From assembly GCA_029256345.1 (NCBI GenBank), contig JAQSYC010000160.1, positions 1 through 9,047 of the forward strand: a stretch of 9,047 nucleotides of DNA, in the 5' to 3' direction. How positions within the stretch are numbered: the first letter of the stretch is position 1; every line of letters starts with the position of its first letter. The notes below the pieces were generated by a model. The model saw only the letters and a program-made list of their open reading frames with translations. It did no database searches and was not told where the DNA came from. The stretch is from Clostridia bacterium. GTDB taxonomy: Bacteria; Bacillota; Clostridia; Lachnospirales; Cellulosilyticaceae. Below, one piece after another: positions 1 through 5,347 of this stretch. A program made the position numbers and the translations under genes.

Positions 1-713
1 AGCTTTTCTCTGTTTATGACAGCTTCTGTAATGTCTTCTGTTATTTCAGCAATATAGCGTATGACCTCGCCTTCACAAATAGGAACAATCATGACTTTCC
101 AATACGTTATGCCCCTTTTAAAGGCTTCATATTTATATTCTTTTATATGACACGGTTCTTTTGTCTCTAAAACATTTTGCCAAAGCCTTTGTGCCGTGCT
201 TCCTGTCCAGCCCGTTACAATCTCCTTTAAAGGTTTTCCTATAGCACTTTCACATCTATTAAAAGGTTGCTCCAAAAAATTTAAATAGGTATGGTTCGCT
301 TTTAATAAAATAACTTGTGGACTTGCTGTAAAGATAGCAACTCCTGATCCTTCCTGCTCATAAACCTTTTGAAGAAAAGGAAATTTTTCTTCTATCTGTG
401 CTTTTTCTTTTTTTTGAAAAACGATTGTTTTTATACCATTTTGAGACTCTTTAAAGATTACTTCCACTGCAATAGCTTCTAACAAATTATTAAACAAAAA
501 GCCCTCTGCTCGGTTTGCTTCATTTTCCAAGGAACCTATATCACATGTTAATCTCAGTAAGTTGCTGCATACCTTCGTAAGACTATGACTTATAAGAACA
601 TCTTTGGAATATCCTACAAGCATCACAAAATTATCACTTATCTCTACGATTTTCTCGTCTCTAACCTGTATATAGGCAAGATTTTTTGATTGACTTATGT
701 TAGATATACCCAT
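1..713 (-). CDS. PAS-domain sensor protein, C-terminal part outside window
   Basis: The frame is open from the ATG at 713 down to base 1 (237 codons) and continues beyond the window. The start is set by a strong GAGGGGGG site 6 bases upstream (721-728). The translation looks like a soluble sensor with two PAS-like modules. The first covers roughly residues 12-55 (LAYIQVRDEKIVEISDNFV, then GYSKDVL). The second covers roughly residues 125-235 (VAIFTASPQVILLKAN, IGKPLKEIV, a YWKVMIVPI strand and IAEITEDITEAV), ending in the helical linker typical of S-box repeats. No membrane segment or signal peptide is visible, so the sensor is probably cytoplasmic. The output domain (histidine kinase, GGDEF, phosphatase or HTH) would lie past the edge and cannot be named. 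Neighbours give no operon clue. PAS assignment is by pattern recognition; the ligand is unknown. Confidence 0.75.
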   Translation of the reverse strand, partial: MGISNISQSKNLAYIQVRDEKIVEISDNFVMLVGYSKDVLISHSLTKVCSNLLRLTCDIGSLENEANRAEGFLFNNLLEAIAVEVIFKESQNGIKTIVFQKKEKAQIEEKFPFLQKVYEQEGSGVAIFTASPQVILLKANHTYLNFLEQPFNRCESAIGKPLKEIVTGWTGSTAQRLWQNVLETKEPCHIKEYKYEAFKRGITYWKVMIVPICEGEVIRYIAEITEDITEAVINREK

Positions 714-1268
714 CGTATCCCCCCTCTAAAGTGTTAGAGATCTTATCAATAGGTTATCTTTATGTATCTATAAACATTTATTCTAATAGGCATAATGCCA
801 TCTATTTATAGTCTTTTTTTATAAATCATTTTTACAGAGTAATAAATTGTCATATTGCCATCACTAATCATGAGGTTGCTAATCATTTAAAATGTATGGT
901 GTGCCTCTCCTTTCATTTTTCTTTATTTCCTATCTATTTACTGGGATTATTCGTTTCAATTGTACTTGTGTAGTATGTCTCTATTTAATCTGTAAGTATA
1001 ATGATATTATAAATGTAAAAGTCTATACCTTTAGATAATTTATTAAGGATAATTATTATATCTACAATATAAACTATTAAGAATTCTCTACATAATATAA
1101 ATTCCATAAGCACTCAGATTTTCCTTTAATTATAGAGAAACAACCTATAAACCTAAGTTATTCATCAATTCAAAGTTACTTCTCTCAATAATTTCACAGC
1201 ATAAAGCCTTCAGAATAAATTAACTTTAAGTGTGAAATCTATATTATCTAAAAATTTAAGGTGTAAAA
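714..1268. other. Long AT-rich intergenic region, no convincing gene
   Basis: This 555-base stretch lies between the PAS gene start (713) and the terminator of the chemoreceptor gene. It must hold the promoter of the PAS gene, but I find no clear -35/-10 pair on the minus strand. Short open frames exist (985-1107 and 806-886, minus) but have no well-spaced ribosome binding site and an AT-driven composition. An 11-base palindrome sits at 789-799, and the 8-mer ATGATTAG occurs twice on the minus strand near 865-886. Nothing else stands out. Confidence 0.6.
789..799. repeat. Short palindrome upstream of PAS gene
   Basis: GGCAT-A-ATGCC is a perfect inverted repeat of 5-bp arms, 76 bases upstream of the PAS start codon. 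It is GC-rich compared with its surroundings and could be an operator. A site this short can also arise by chance. Confidence 0.25.
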
Positions 1269-1270
1269 TC

Positions 1271-1310
1271 AAAAAGTTTCAAAATGACATGCATCACTTT
1301 GAAACCTTTT
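1271..1310 (-). terminator. Intrinsic terminator of the chemoreceptor gene
   Basis: The arms GTTTCAAA (1276-1283) and TTTGAAAC (1298-1305) pair perfectly, with a 3-bp inner extension. AAAA (1271-1274) and TTTT (1307-1310) flank the stem. Read on the minus strand, the hairpin lies about 20 bases past the receptor stop codon and is followed by TTTTTGATTTT. Confidence 0.8.
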
Positions 1311-1329
1311 AGATTTATTACACGCTATT

Positions 1330-3405
1330 TCAGTATTTAAATTGATCAATACTCTTATCCATCTCAGCTGCCAAATAAGAGAGTGTTTGACTAAGATCTG
1401 AAATTTGCTCCATATAAGCTGTCTGTTCCTCAATGGATGCGGTGACTTCTTCAGTTCCAGATGCATTTTCCTCTGAAACAGCTGATAGATTTTTTATAAT
1501 ATGTATCACTTCTTCTTTCTTAATTTTCATTTTTTGAGCTGAGCTGCTTAATATACGGATACTTTCTCTGGTTTTTCCAATAGCAGCTGCAATACCCTCA
1601 AATTTTGTTTTTGTCATTTCTACACTTTCAGTTTGTGATAAAACGATTTGTGAAACCTCCTGCATTTTATCTACAGAACCAGAGGCCTTCTCGTTTAACT
1701 CTCCAATGCTTATGGTAATTTCTTTTGAAAAGCGGTCAGCATCTTCAGATAGTTTTCTGATCTCGTCCGCTACAATAGAAAAACCTTTTCCAGCATCACC
1801 GGCCCTGGCCGCCTCGATAGCTGCATTAAGTGCTAAAAGATTGGTCTGCTTGGCAATACTTCCTATCATGTGACTTATCTTCTCAATTTTATTGGCACTT
1901 TCATTGGTGGTGATAATGACATGATAAATTTCAGAGGTTATTTGATTATTGGCCTTAGTTTTTTCAACCAAGTCTTCTAATATGCTAAAACCCTCTTCTT
2001 TGATTTGATCCACTTTGTCTGCTGATTCATTTAAATCCCGCATATAGCTTTGTTCTTGCTCTATAAGTTGTCCCATTTCATCTATCTTTCCCACTCCAAA
2101 CTGTGTATCTTGAGCTTGTGCATGGCTGCCATCAGCTATTTGCTCTACTGTTTCAGCTACTTCTCTGACCGCCTTAGAGGATTGCTCTATCATCCCATTC
2201 AAATCCTGTGATGAGGCAAATACTTTATTGGAAATGATAGCATTTTCCTCGAGAAGCTTTTTGAGATTATCACCAATCATCTGAAAGGCTTTAGCTAAGG
2301 CGCCGATCTCGTCACTTCTTCTCTTATATTTTTCCTCCAATACACTGGTGAAATCTCCTGCTGCCATCTGATGGCACTCTTTTGTAAGATAGGAAATCGG
2401 TTGATCAATGCTCCTTGCAATAAAATAAACAATCATTAGACTTATCATCAGAGAAAAGAGTGCCATCATAATAAATTTAATTTTTAAAGCATCCAAGCCT
2501 GATAATACCTCGTCTTTATTGATTTCCACTGCAATGGTCCAACCAAAATTTCCTATAGGTGCAAATCCCATGAACTTACTTTGTCCTTCAAATCTATATT
2601 CCCCAAAACCAATATTGCCTTGAGTCATTTCACTTTGTAAATTCGAAAAATTTTCAAACCCTAAGAGATTCTCTCCGCCTTCTTTCGAAACGGTTGCACC
2701 GCTGTTCGCATCTACGGCTGTTGCACCGCTACTCGCATCAACTGATTGTTGACTTTCCTGCAAGGCTTCTGATAACATCTCCTGTTTAGAATGTGCAATA
2801 GTATGACCCATTCCATTAACTATAAAGGCAGCCCCTGACTTTCCATATGTAATTTGGCTAGCTAACTCACTTAACTCATAGCCATCCCTTAAGGCCATTA
2901 ACACACCTGTTGGCTTCTCATTGTCCCTTTGTATCGGCACAGCATAGACCATAACAATTTCATTTTCTTCCCCATATCTCATAGGATTAGAAACTACTTT
3001 TTCACCAGCTATTGCCCTTTTAAAATACTCCGCTTCTTTTAGATCCGCCTGGCTCCCATCATCATAAATAGCTGATCCATCCTCCGCGATAAGTGCCATG
3101 CGCTTATGTCCAGCTCTTTGTAATTCTGTTTTCAAAATAGCTTTAGCATCCAATAGATTCTGTTCCGAACTATTAAAGCGATTAACTTTATCATAGAATG
3201 CCACTGCTTCCAGCCCATTGAAATGCTTTAAAATACCAGCTTCAATCGTTTTGCTGCCTTCTAATGCAAATGTTGGCATTGTCTGCTCTGTATTACTAAT
3301 GAGTGCTTCTGAAGAAGTACCATAGGCTACAAATCCTAATCCTAAACAAATCATGACTAATAAACTTCCTAAAAGCAAAAGCATTCTCATCTTAATCGTT
3401 TTCAT
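1330..3405 (-). CDS. Methyl-accepting chemotaxis protein (transmembrane, dCache-type sensor)
   Basis: This 691-aa chemoreceptor senses an external signal and controls the CheA kinase. Features in order: an N-terminal membrane segment (about 7-30); an extracellular double-Cache-like region (about 35-300) with motifs such as LIAEDGSAIYDDGS and a later GYELSELASQITYGKSGAAFIVN; a second membrane segment (about 309-331); HAMP (about 330-383, SIDQPISYL ... AAGDF); and a long coiled-coil signalling domain. The conserved hairpin tip is at about 505-556 (AKQTNLLALNAAIEAARAGD, then GFSIVADEIRKL). There is no C-terminal CheR-docking pentapeptide. The start is the ATG at 3405 because GGAGG (3410-3414) lies 5 bases before it; an in-frame GTG at 3417 would lie upstream of that site and is rejected. 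The ligand is unknown. A 9-residue tandem duplication (222-239) lies in the sensor region. The gene has its own promoter and may also be read from the leader upstream. Confidence 0.95.
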   Translation of the reverse strand: MKTIKMRMLLLLGSLLVMICLGLGFVAYGTSSEALISNTEQTMPTFALEGSKTIEAGILKHFNGLEAVAFYDKVNRFNSSEQNLLDAKAILKTELQRAGHKRMALIAEDGSAIYDDGSQADLKEAEYFKRAIAGEKVVSNPMRYGEENEIVMVYAVPIQRDNEKPTGVLMALRDGYELSELASQITYGKSGAAFIVNGMGHTIAHSKQEMLSEALQESQQSVDASSGATAVDANSGATVSKEGGENLLGFENFSNLQSEMTQGNIGFGEYRFEGQSKFMGFAPIGNFGWTIAVEINKDEVLSGLDALKIKFIMMALFSLMISLMIVYFIARSIDQPISYLTKECHQMAAGDFTSVLEEKYKRRSDEIGALAKAFQMIGDNLKKLLEENAIISNKVFASSQDLNGMIEQSSKAVREVAETVEQIADGSHAQAQDTQFGVGKIDEMGQLIEQEQSYMRDLNESADKVDQIKEEGFSILEDLVEKTKANNQITSEIYHVIITTNESANKIEKISHMIGSIAKQTNLLALNAAIEAARAGDAGKGFSIVADEIRKLSEDADRFSKEITISIGELNEKASGSVDKMQEVSQIVLSQTESVEMTKTKFEGIAAAIGKTRESIRILSSSAQKMKIKKEEVIHIIKNLSAVSEENASGTEEVTASIEEQTAYMEQISDLSQTLSYLAAEMDKSIDQFKY
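2693..2746 (-). repeat. 27-bp in-frame tandem duplication inside the chemoreceptor
   Basis: Two adjacent 27-bp units (2693-2719 and 2720-2746) match at 22 of 27 positions. They encode VDASSGATA and VDANSGATV (residues 222-239), a flexible small-residue segment in the extracellular domain. Because 27 is a multiple of 3, copy-number change would keep the reading frame. Confidence 0.85.
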
Positions 3406-3426
3406 ATAAACCTCCACTCGGACTAT

Positions 3427-3455
3427 AAGCAGTCTTTATTGATTAAAGACTGCTT
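3427..3455 (-). promoter_or_regulatory. 12-bp hairpin in the chemoreceptor 5' UTR
   Basis: AAGCAGTCTTTA and TAAAGACTGCTT pair perfectly around the 5-base loop ATCAA. On the minus strand the structure ends 12 bases before the GGAGG site of the receptor gene. No T-run follows, so it is not an ordinary terminator. It may affect mRNA stability or ribosome access. Confidence 0.75.
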
Positions 3456-3462
3456 TAACTTT

Positions 3463-3478
3463 GTTAGACAACTCTAAC
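3463..3478 (-). promoter_or_regulatory. Small hairpin at the predicted 5' end of the chemoreceptor mRNA
   Basis: GTTAGA-GTTG-TCTAAC forms a 6-bp stem with a 4-base loop. It starts about 9 bases after the -10 box, so it would lie almost at the 5' end of a transcript from the proximal promoter. A 5'-terminal stem of this kind often protects mRNA (family knowledge); here that is inference. Confidence 0.5.
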
Positions 3479-3486
3479 TTTTAAGC

Positions 3487-3516
3487 ATTATATCATAGGC
3501 ACTGTTTACAAATCAA
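3487..3516 (-). promoter_or_regulatory. Promoter of the chemoreceptor gene
   Basis: TTGATT (3511-3516) and TATAAT (3487-3492) are 18 bases apart, and the -10 is preceded by TGA, giving an extended -10 form. The predicted start is near 3480, leaving a 5' UTR of about 75 bases. The -35 box directly abuts the stop codon of the small ORF upstream. Confidence 0.65.
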
Positions 3517-3633
3517 CTATATTCCTATAAAAATTTTAGGTTTCCCTGCATGAAAGGCAAAACCTATTTTAAAAATTTTATACAATATCACTGCCTTATC
3601 TACTGGTAGTTTGCATATCATTTTATCAATCAT
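3517..3633 (-). CDS. 38-aa small protein between leader terminator and chemoreceptor
   Basis: ATG at 3633, TAG at 3517-3519. GAGGAG lies 9 bases before the ATG (3643-3648), a strong, well-placed ribosome binding site. The peptide starts MIDKMICKLPVDKAVILYK, is basic and moderately hydrophobic, and ends GKPKIFIGI. I recognise no family and see no clear membrane segment or metal motif. It lies 36 bases downstream of an intrinsic terminator, so its expression would depend on read-through of that terminator or on an unseen promoter. It ends at the -35 of the receptor promoter with no terminator between, so a long transcript could carry it together with the receptor. It could be a genuine microprotein or a translated spacer. 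Confidence 0.5.
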   Translation of the reverse strand: MIDKMICKLPVDKAVILYKIFKIGFAFHAGKPKIFIGI

Positions 3634-3668
3634 TATCTTTAGCTCCTCTTGATTTTATTTGTAGAAAT

Positions 3669-3702
3669 AAAAAAACCAACAATTAGTCATACTAATTGCT
3701 GG
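3669..3702 (-). terminator. Intrinsic terminator (attenuator) in the leader
   Basis: The arms CCAGCAATTAG (3692-3702) and CTAATTGTTGG (3676-3686) pair over 11 bp with one G-T pair. The 5-base loop is 3687-3691, and seven T follow on the minus strand. The TGA stop of an upstream 23-codon frame falls exactly in the loop. Confidence 0.85.
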
Positions 3703-3758
3703 CCGGTTGCACCATAAGCTCCAATTCTCCAGGTGCCCATATACAGAGAATGTTTCAT
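3687..3758 (-). CDS. Possible 23-aa leader peptide or gene remnant
   Basis: The frame runs from the ATG at 3758 to a TGA in the terminator loop. The only ribosome-binding-like sequence, GGAAG, ends 2 bases before the ATG, which is too close for efficient initiation. The peptide contains His, two Tyr and one Trp but no run of one amino acid, so it is not a classic amino-acid attenuator. Its last 12 residues, IGAYGATGQQLV, resemble the glycine-rich nucleotide-binding loop at the N-terminus of NmrA-like Rossmann proteins. It may be a leader peptide, a degraded 5' end of such a gene, or chance. Confidence 0.3.
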   Translation of the reverse strand: MKHSLYMGTWRIGAYGATGQQLV

Positions 3759-3870
3759 TGCTTCCAACTTACTTTAATCTTTAATGATATATAAATATTT
3801 TATTCTTCTTGTTTTTATAACAAAAAACATCACAATATACAAAAATAATATATTTTTCTTAATAAAGGAA

Positions 3871-3900
3871 ATTATATCACACTATTTAGCAGTTAATCAA
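3871..3900 (-). promoter_or_regulatory. Promoter of the leader RNA
   Basis: TTGATT (3895-3900) and TATAAT (3871-3876) are 18 bases apart, with TGA just before the -10. The same arrangement occurs in the chemoreceptor promoter at 3487-3516. The predicted start is near 3864. Confidence 0.6.
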
Positions 3901-3914
3901 GTATCTAGCGTCAC

Positions 3915-3964
3915 AAAAAAACCAAATATAAGATAAGCTGTATTATAGCTCTCTCATATTTGGT
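3915..3964 (-). terminator. Intrinsic terminator of the ferritin gene
   Basis: ACCAAATAT (minus strand, 3956-3964) pairs with ATATTTGGT (3921-3929). An inner AGCT/AGCT stem is at 3936-3950, and seven T follow on the minus strand. It begins 30 bases past the ferritin stop codon. Confidence 0.85.
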
Positions 3965-3993
3965 CTTAATAGATTATCTCTTTCTTATTAGAT

Positions 3994-4506
3994 TTAAATA
4001 ACTAACGATGGGGCTGTATAGACTCTAGCTGCTAGTTCACTATCTAACAAATAAAGGCCCTTACCATCCTTCCCAAATAGTTCATATTTTTTGATAAGGT
4101 CATCAGCACTTTGCTCTTCTTCACCTTGCTCTTTAATGAACCAATCTAGAAATTGCGTTGTCCTAAAATCCTTTTGACCTAAGGCTGCTGCATAGATAGT
4201 ATTGATAGAATTGGTTACAGTAATCTCATGGTCTAATGTAGCCACTAACGGCGTATTAAAATCTTCAAACTTCATTTTTAACGCTTTAATGTCATCTAGT
4301 TCTACTTCTTCACCATTATTTTGAAGATATTTTACAAATAGCATTGCATGATCTCTCTCTTCTTGTGCCTGTACATTAAACCAATTACCAAATCCATTTA
4401 GATTCTTTGAAATATAAAAATTGGCTATATCAAGATAAAAATAGGCTGATAAAAATTCTTTATTAATCTGCTCATTAACTAATTTTACAATTTCTTTATT
4501 TAACAT
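3994..4506 (-). CDS. ftnA: Non-haem bacterial ferritin
   Basis: This is a 170-aa iron-storage protein that oxidises Fe(II) and deposits ferric mineral inside a 24-subunit cage in the cytoplasm. All ferroxidase ligands of the FtnA family are present at the usual positions: E17, E50, H53, E94, Q127 and E130, in the motifs NKEFLSAYFY, QAQEERDHA, LDHEITVT and DWFIKEQGEEE. The third-site residues E49, E126 and E129 are also there. Haem-ligand features of bacterioferritin are not evident. The ATG at 4506 is chosen because AAGGG lies 10 bases before it and the residue numbering then matches E. coli FtnA; the in-frame ATG at 4515 directly abuts the binding site. The gene is monocistronic with its own terminator and divergent from the ABM gene. 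Regulation by iron is likely for the family, but I see no convincing Fur or PerR box. Confidence 0.95.
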   Translation of the reverse strand: MLNKEIVKLVNEQINKEFLSAYFYLDIANFYISKNLNGFGNWFNVQAQEERDHAMLFVKYLQNNGEEVELDDIKALKMKFEDFNTPLVATLDHEITVTNSINTIYAAALGQKDFRTTQFLDWFIKEQGEEEQSADDLIKKYELFGKDGKGLYLLDSELAARVYTAPSLVI

Positions 4507-4578
4507 GTCTATCATTCCCTTCTACCTTCAGAATTTAAATAGAAAATCTCATTTATTGATTATATTTTATCATTATTC

Positions 4579-4607
4579 ATTATAAAGAACAATCAAAACT
4601 TTATTGA
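4579..4607 (-). promoter_or_regulatory. Tentative ferritin promoter
   Basis: TATAAT (4579-4584) with a weak -35 TCAATA (4602-4607) at 17 bases. The -35 overlaps the TTGACA box of the divergent gene, so the two promoters would compete. A second TATAAT-like box lies nearer the gene (about 4558-4563). Confidence 0.35.
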
Positions 4608-4632
4608 CACTCTTGAAGAGATAAGCTATGAT
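4604..4632 (+). promoter_or_regulatory. Strong promoter of the ABM gene
   Basis: TTGACA (4604-4609), 17-base spacer, TATGAT (4627-4632). This is one of the best promoter matches in the window. Transcription should begin near 4639, only about 9 bases before the ATG at 4648, leaving no room for a normal ribosome binding site. Confidence 0.7.
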
Positions 4633-4647
4633 TTGCTTGTATAAGAC

Positions 4648-4899
4648 ATGAAAGTGGTGATTTTTTTAACTCTGGCTAAAAATTTAGTTGATGAGACGGT
4701 TAAAGAATCTGGCTGTATTCATTACGGATTATATCAAGATGAAAAGGATTGTACCATACTGACTATGCTAGAAGAATGGGCGGATAAAGCCTCTCTTGAA
4801 AAGCATATGGCTTCTGCTCACTTTGAAGAAATAGTACCTCAATTAAGTCAGTTAATGTCAAAGTCCCCAGAACTTAATATTTATAAACCAGCTCTATAA
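4648..4899 (+). CDS. Short ABM-domain (YgiN-like) protein, N-terminus shortened
   Basis: The 83-aa product belongs to the antibiotic biosynthesis monooxygenase (ABM) fold family, small dimeric ferredoxin-like proteins often acting on quinols or similar compounds. Typical motifs are present: FLTLAKNLVDET, ESGCIHYGLYQD, ILTMLEEWADKASLEKHM, then HFEEIVPQL and a C-terminal ELNIYKPAL strand. Family members are usually about 95-100 aa and begin with a strand of the type IKVVAK followed by a loop and helix 1. Here MKVVI runs straight into FLTLAK, so about 12-16 residues of strand 1 and its loop seem to be missing. A TAA at 4642-4644 prevents upstream extension. No ribosome binding site precedes the ATG, which lies about 9 bases from the predicted transcription start. 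The gene may be newly shortened, translated from a near-leaderless mRNA, or decaying. Confidence 0.7.
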   Translation: MKVVIFLTLAKNLVDETVKESGCIHYGLYQDEKDCTILTMLEEWADKASLEKHMASAHFEEIVPQLSQLMSKSPELNIYKPAL

Positions 4900-4942
4900 A
4901 AAGGCAGTAAGGCAAATTCAAAATTTGCTTTACTGCCTTTTT
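4898..4942. terminator. Bidirectional terminator between convergent genes
   Basis: A near-perfect hairpin of about 20 bp (one G-T pair) has a 5-base loop (4918-4922). Its core is GGCAGTAA (4903-4910) with TTACTGCC (4930-4937). A-runs on the left and T-runs on the right let it serve both the ABM gene (plus; the stem overlaps its stop codon) and the DUF1576 operon (minus). Confidence 0.9.
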
Positions 4943-5001
4943 GTGATCTATCTATTTTGGAGAGCTTAAACAGCTTCTATAAAACAGATATGCTTCATTA
5001 C

Positions 5002-5346
5002 TTATTTATGATAACGTACTAAACGCATATAGAGATTGCCATCTCTTTTTTCAACAATAGCCTCGTCTATCATAACACCAACTAAACAAAGCTCCTCGTC
5101 ATAATCCGTTTCCCCTGTAAGCTGCCAGTAGTACTCTTCTATTTCCCATTGTCTCTGAATATTAAGCGTCCCTCTTAACTGCTCAATATACGCCTCTTCA
5201 AAATGGGTTCTATAATCTATAATTTCAATAATTGTCTGATCAGGCTCTTTTTTTATTTTGAAGTCTACTTCATTTGTATCTTCTTTTAAAAATAGCGTAG
5301 TTAACTCATCTACAATCCTTGAAATCTTTTTCGTCTCATGTCTCAT
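5002..5346 (-). CDS. Uncharacterised 114-aa cytosolic protein, partner of DUF1576 gene
   Basis: I do not recognise a named family. The product is soluble and charged, with no membrane segment or signal peptide. The N-terminal part has a helix (KKISRIVDELTTLFL) followed by alternating strands (VDFKIKKEPDQTIIEII). The middle has EEYYWQLTGETD and the end LVGVMIDEAIVEK ... LYMRLVRY. The helix-strand order and a strand of the type FKIKKEPDQTIIEI loosely recall a degenerate GHKL ATPase fold (inference, weak). The ATG at 5346 is preferred because AAGGAG lies 9 bases upstream; the longer frame from 5373 would start inside the upstream gene before this site. The start is one base after the TAA of the DUF1576 gene, so the two are co-transcribed and probably translationally coupled, suggesting a shared function. 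Confidence 0.75.
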   Translation of the reverse strand: MRHETKKISRIVDELTTLFLKEDTNEVDFKIKKEPDQTIIEIIDYRTHFEEAYIEQLRGTLNIQRQWEIEEYYWQLTGETDYDEELCLVGVMIDEAIVEKRDGNLYMRLVRYHK

Positions 5347-5347
5347 T

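Larger units (their letters stand above)
3634..3864 (-). ncRNA. Candidate cis-regulatory leader RNA ending in an attenuator
   Basis: A promoter (3871-3900) predicts a transcript from about 3864. It runs through an AT-rich part to about 3760, then a GC-richer structured part (3702-3745) with GCACC (3732-3736) able to pair with GGTGC (3709-3713). It then meets a strong intrinsic terminator (3669-3702), after which a ribosome binding site and a small ORF begin. This layout is that of an attenuator or riboswitch leader, or of a free small RNA of about 195 nt. I could not match it to TPP, SAM, FMN, lysine, glycine, purine, c-di-GMP, c-di-AMP, fluoride or guanidine riboswitch consensus from memory. 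The structured part also encodes a 23-codon frame. Confidence 0.5.

Noticed and set aside
806..886. 26-aa minus-strand ORF with AAAGGAGAG upstream
   Set aside because: The purine-rich site is 18 bases from the ATG, too far; no protein resemblance.
985..1107. 40-aa minus-strand ORF in the 714-1268 gap
   Set aside because: Ile/Leu/Tyr-rich product typical of AT-rich noise, and no purine-rich site at a usable distance from the ATG.
1269..1466. 65-codon minus-strand frame overlapping the 3' end of the chemoreceptor
   Set aside because: It lies in another frame of the real gene and runs through the terminator hairpin; no ribosome binding site.
3406..3417. Upstream GTG start for the chemoreceptor
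   Set aside because: The GGAGG site lies within the added codons, so the ATG at 3405 is the start it serves.
3702..3720. Partial resemblance of ATGGTGCAACCGGC to the T-box core
   Set aside because: The matches are incomplete, and the leader is too short with no stem I, AG box or specifier loop seen; downstream genes are not tRNA-synthetase or amino-acid genes.
4562..4590. Fur- or PerR-like AT-rich repeats upstream of ferritin
   Set aside because: ATAATGA repeats resemble such boxes only loosely, and the palindrome does not hold; in this AT-rich region it is not distinctive.
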